From an uncultured Paracoccaceae bacterium (GTDB lineage: Bacteria > Pseudomonadota > Alphaproteobacteria > Rhodobacterales > Rhodobacteraceae): DNA of 7,421 bases. Numbering within the stretch: the first letter of the stretch is position 1; each line of letters opens with the position of its first letter. Positions 6,323-7,421 of the stretch are shown in pieces. The stretch spans positions 1 to 7,421 of the forward strand of contig CALFSV010000008.1 in assembly GCA_937916485.1 (NCBI GenBank), read 5' to 3'. The position numbers and the translations under genes are program-made. Under the pieces are notes generated by a model that was given only the letters and a program-made list of their open reading frames with translations, was not told the DNA's origin and ran no database searches.

Positions 6323-7318
6323 ATGCCACAAGTCATTGAACTTAAATCTGTGTGTCGCAGCTTTGGAAAGAAGCCCGATCTGGCGGATCGTATCGCGACC
6401 GCGTTTGGGGCTAAATCCACGGCCAAACTTTTACGGGCCGTCGACGGCGTTGATCTTGCGATCGAGCAAGGGGAAGTGCTGGGCCTTGTAGGCGAGTCCG
6501 GATGTGGGAAATCCACACTCGGCCGGCTTGTGGCGGGTATCCTGCCGCACGACTCTGGTGATGTGCTATTCAACGGCAAGACTATGGTGGACAAGACAAG
6601 TCAAAAGACCGGCAAAGGTTTGGGTGTCCAGATGATCTTCCAGAACCCCGCTGCCGCATTGGACCCACGTCAGCGTATTCTCGATGCAATCACCGAAGCC
6701 CCCATCGCCCACGGGCTGATCCAAAGGTCGCAGGCGCGTTCTTTCGCGATAGAGGCGCTCGATCGGGTTGGACTGCGAGAGGACGCACTTGACCGCTATC
6801 CGCATCAGTTTTCCGGAGGGCAGCGCCAGCGGATCTGCATCGCACGGGCGTTGGCGGTCAATCCCGAAGTCGTCGTCTGTGATGAATCTGTGGCGTCGCT
6901 GGATGTCTCCATTCAGGCGCAGATCATCAACCTGTTTCTTGATCTGCGCGACAGTTTGAACCTGTCGTATCTGTTCATCAGCCACGACATCAGCGTGGTC
7001 GAACATGTCTCCGATCGGATTGCAGTAATGTATCTTGGGCAGATTGTAGAAATTGCGCGAGCCTCTGATCTTTTGGAAAACCCCCTACACCCCTATACAC
7101 AGGCTTTGCTAAGCGAAGTTCCCACACTGGACCAAACCTTGTCCGAGGAACATGCACTAGAAGGAGAATTGCCTTCGCCCTTGTCGCCCCCGTCAGGCTG
7201 TAGGTTCCATCCTAGATGCCCCATCGCTATGGAAGAATGCCGGTCACTGGCACCGCGACTAGAGTCCCAGGGATCAGGTCATCGGGTCAGCTGCCTCGCT
7301 ATCCGGAAGGAAATGTGA
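6323..7318 (+). CDS. ABC transporter ATP-binding protein, DppF/OppF-like
   Basis: The partner ATPase (331 residues). Walker A is GESGCGKS (57-64), the Q-loop is Q107 (IFQNP), the signature is FSGGQRQR (163-170), Walker B is VVVCDES (183-189) with Glu188, the D-loop is SLD (192-194), and the switch His is H221. The usual DEP is DES here. The C-terminal extension (HPYTQALL, 256-263) bears Cys293, Cys299, Cys306 and Cys324, again a likely Fe-S site. A longer reading from the ATG at 6167 is rejected: it would overlap the conserved Cys region of the preceding ATPase, whereas AAGGGG (6312-6317) lies 5 bases before the ATG at 6323. The insertion between SFGKK and the helical start (about 16-38) is typical of DppF-type subunits. 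It closes the importer operon. Confidence 0.94.
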   Translation: MPQVIELKSVCRSFGKKPDLADRIATAFGAKSTAKLLRAVDGVDLAIEQGEVLGLVGESGCGKSTLGRLVAGILPHDSGDVLFNGKTMVDKTSQKTGKGLGVQMIFQNPAAALDPRQRILDAITEAPIAHGLIQRSQARSFAIEALDRVGLREDALDRYPHQFSGGQRQRICIARALAVNPEVVVCDESVASLDVSIQAQIINLFLDLRDSLNLSYLFISHDISVVEHVSDRIAVMYLGQIVEIARASDLLENPLHPYTQALLSEVPTLDQTLSEEHALEGELPSPLSPPSGCRFHPRCPIAMEECRSLAPRLESQGSGHRVSCLAIRKEM

Positions 7319-7327
7319 GCGATAGTT

Positions 7328-7350
7328 TTGCCGAATGTCTCCACCGGCAA
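7328..7350 (+). terminator. Weak hairpin after the operon's last gene
   Basis: TTGCCG (7328-7333) and CGGCAA (7345-7350) pair perfectly around an 11-base loop, starting 10 bases after the TGA. The following TCCCTTTGAC is only slightly T-rich, so it would be a poor intrinsic terminator. It may protect the 3' end of the mRNA. Confidence 0.3.
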
Positions 7351-7386
7351 TCCCTTTGACGATCCAGCGGGACAATCAAATTTGAC

Positions 7387-7396
7387 TCAGATCTGA
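7387..7396. repeat. Ten-base perfect palindrome TCAGATCTGA
   Basis: A perfect 10-base dyad that partly overlaps a second palindrome, GAATTC (7395-7400). It could be a binding site for a regulator of a gene beyond the window, or chance. Confidence 0.25.
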
Positions 7397-7421
7397 ATTC
7401 GGCCACGGAAAAGCCCGCTCT

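Larger units (their letters stand above)
7319..7421. other. Downstream tail with no convincing gene
   Basis: About 100 bases follow the last ATPase. They hold a 6-bp hairpin (7328-7350), a 10-base palindrome (7387-7396) and a 14-codon reading frame starting at a GTG that overlaps the ATPase stop (7315). No known product is recognisable. The window ends before any following gene can be judged. Confidence 0.5.

Noticed and set aside
6088..7006. Two reverse-strand open frames (6088-6594 and 6566-7006) opposite the ATPases
   Set aside because: Both lie opposite conserved coding sequence and have no family features or good ribosome binding site.
7349..7372. NPFDDPAG in the frame continuing after the ATPase stop, resembling the start of MbtH-like proteins
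   Set aside because: Only eight residues match, the frame ends within a few codons at 7394-7396, and no start or following MbtH motifs (such as SLWP) are present. Chance is the better explanation.
7366..7419. AGCGGG and CCCGCT as a possible long-range stem at the end of the window
   Set aside because: The stem is 6 bp with a 42-base loop, which is too weak to call, and the sequence is cut off by the window edge.
1..7421. CRISPR arrays, tRNA or rRNA genes, transposases or insertion-sequence ends
   Set aside because: No regularly spaced repeats, no cloverleaf-like sequence, no transposase-like protein and no matching terminal inverted repeats were seen.

Overview
The window holds one co-directional (+ strand) gene cluster that looks like a complete peptide/opine/nickel-type (Dpp/Opp-like) ABC uptake system with its own regulator and a cytoplasmic hydrolase. 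The moderate-to-high G+C, the ATGA stop/start overlaps and the protein flavour suggest an alphaproteobacterium, most plausibly of the Rhodobacterales/Roseobacter type. That assignment is an inference from protein style, because there is no rRNA or other marker in the window.

Layout: 1-371 is non-coding, with a small hairpin and a likely promoter/operator region. 372-830 encodes a MarR-like winged-helix regulator. 831-952 is a leader in which the ribosome binding site of the next gene lies in a perfect 8-bp inverted repeat. 953-1786 is an alpha/beta hydrolase with an intact Ser-Asp-His triad. 1816-3405 is a secreted substrate-binding protein (SBP_bac_5 family). 3406-3464 contains an intercistronic stem-loop. 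3465-4442 and 4439-5347 are the two permeases (DppB-like and DppC-like, overlapping by ATGA). 5344-6321 and 6323-7318 are the two ATPases (DppD-like and DppF-like). 7319-7421 is a short tail with no convincing gene.

Inferred working model: the binding protein captures a solute in the periplasm, the permease pair passes it through the inner membrane powered by the ATPase pair, and the hydrolase cleaves the imported compound or a derivative in the cytoplasm. The regulator gene at the head probably senses the compound or a product. The substrate cannot be read from the sequence. The binding protein lacks the acidic pattern that, in DppA, holds the dipeptide amino terminus, so a plain dipeptide is not the best guess.

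The parts belong to known families. I see no clearly unprecedented system. The observations most worth checking are the ribosome-binding-site hairpin ahead of the hydrolase, the Gly-to-Glu change in the EAA coupling loop of the second permease, and the coupling of a hydrolase to a transporter whose substrate is probably not a dipeptide.
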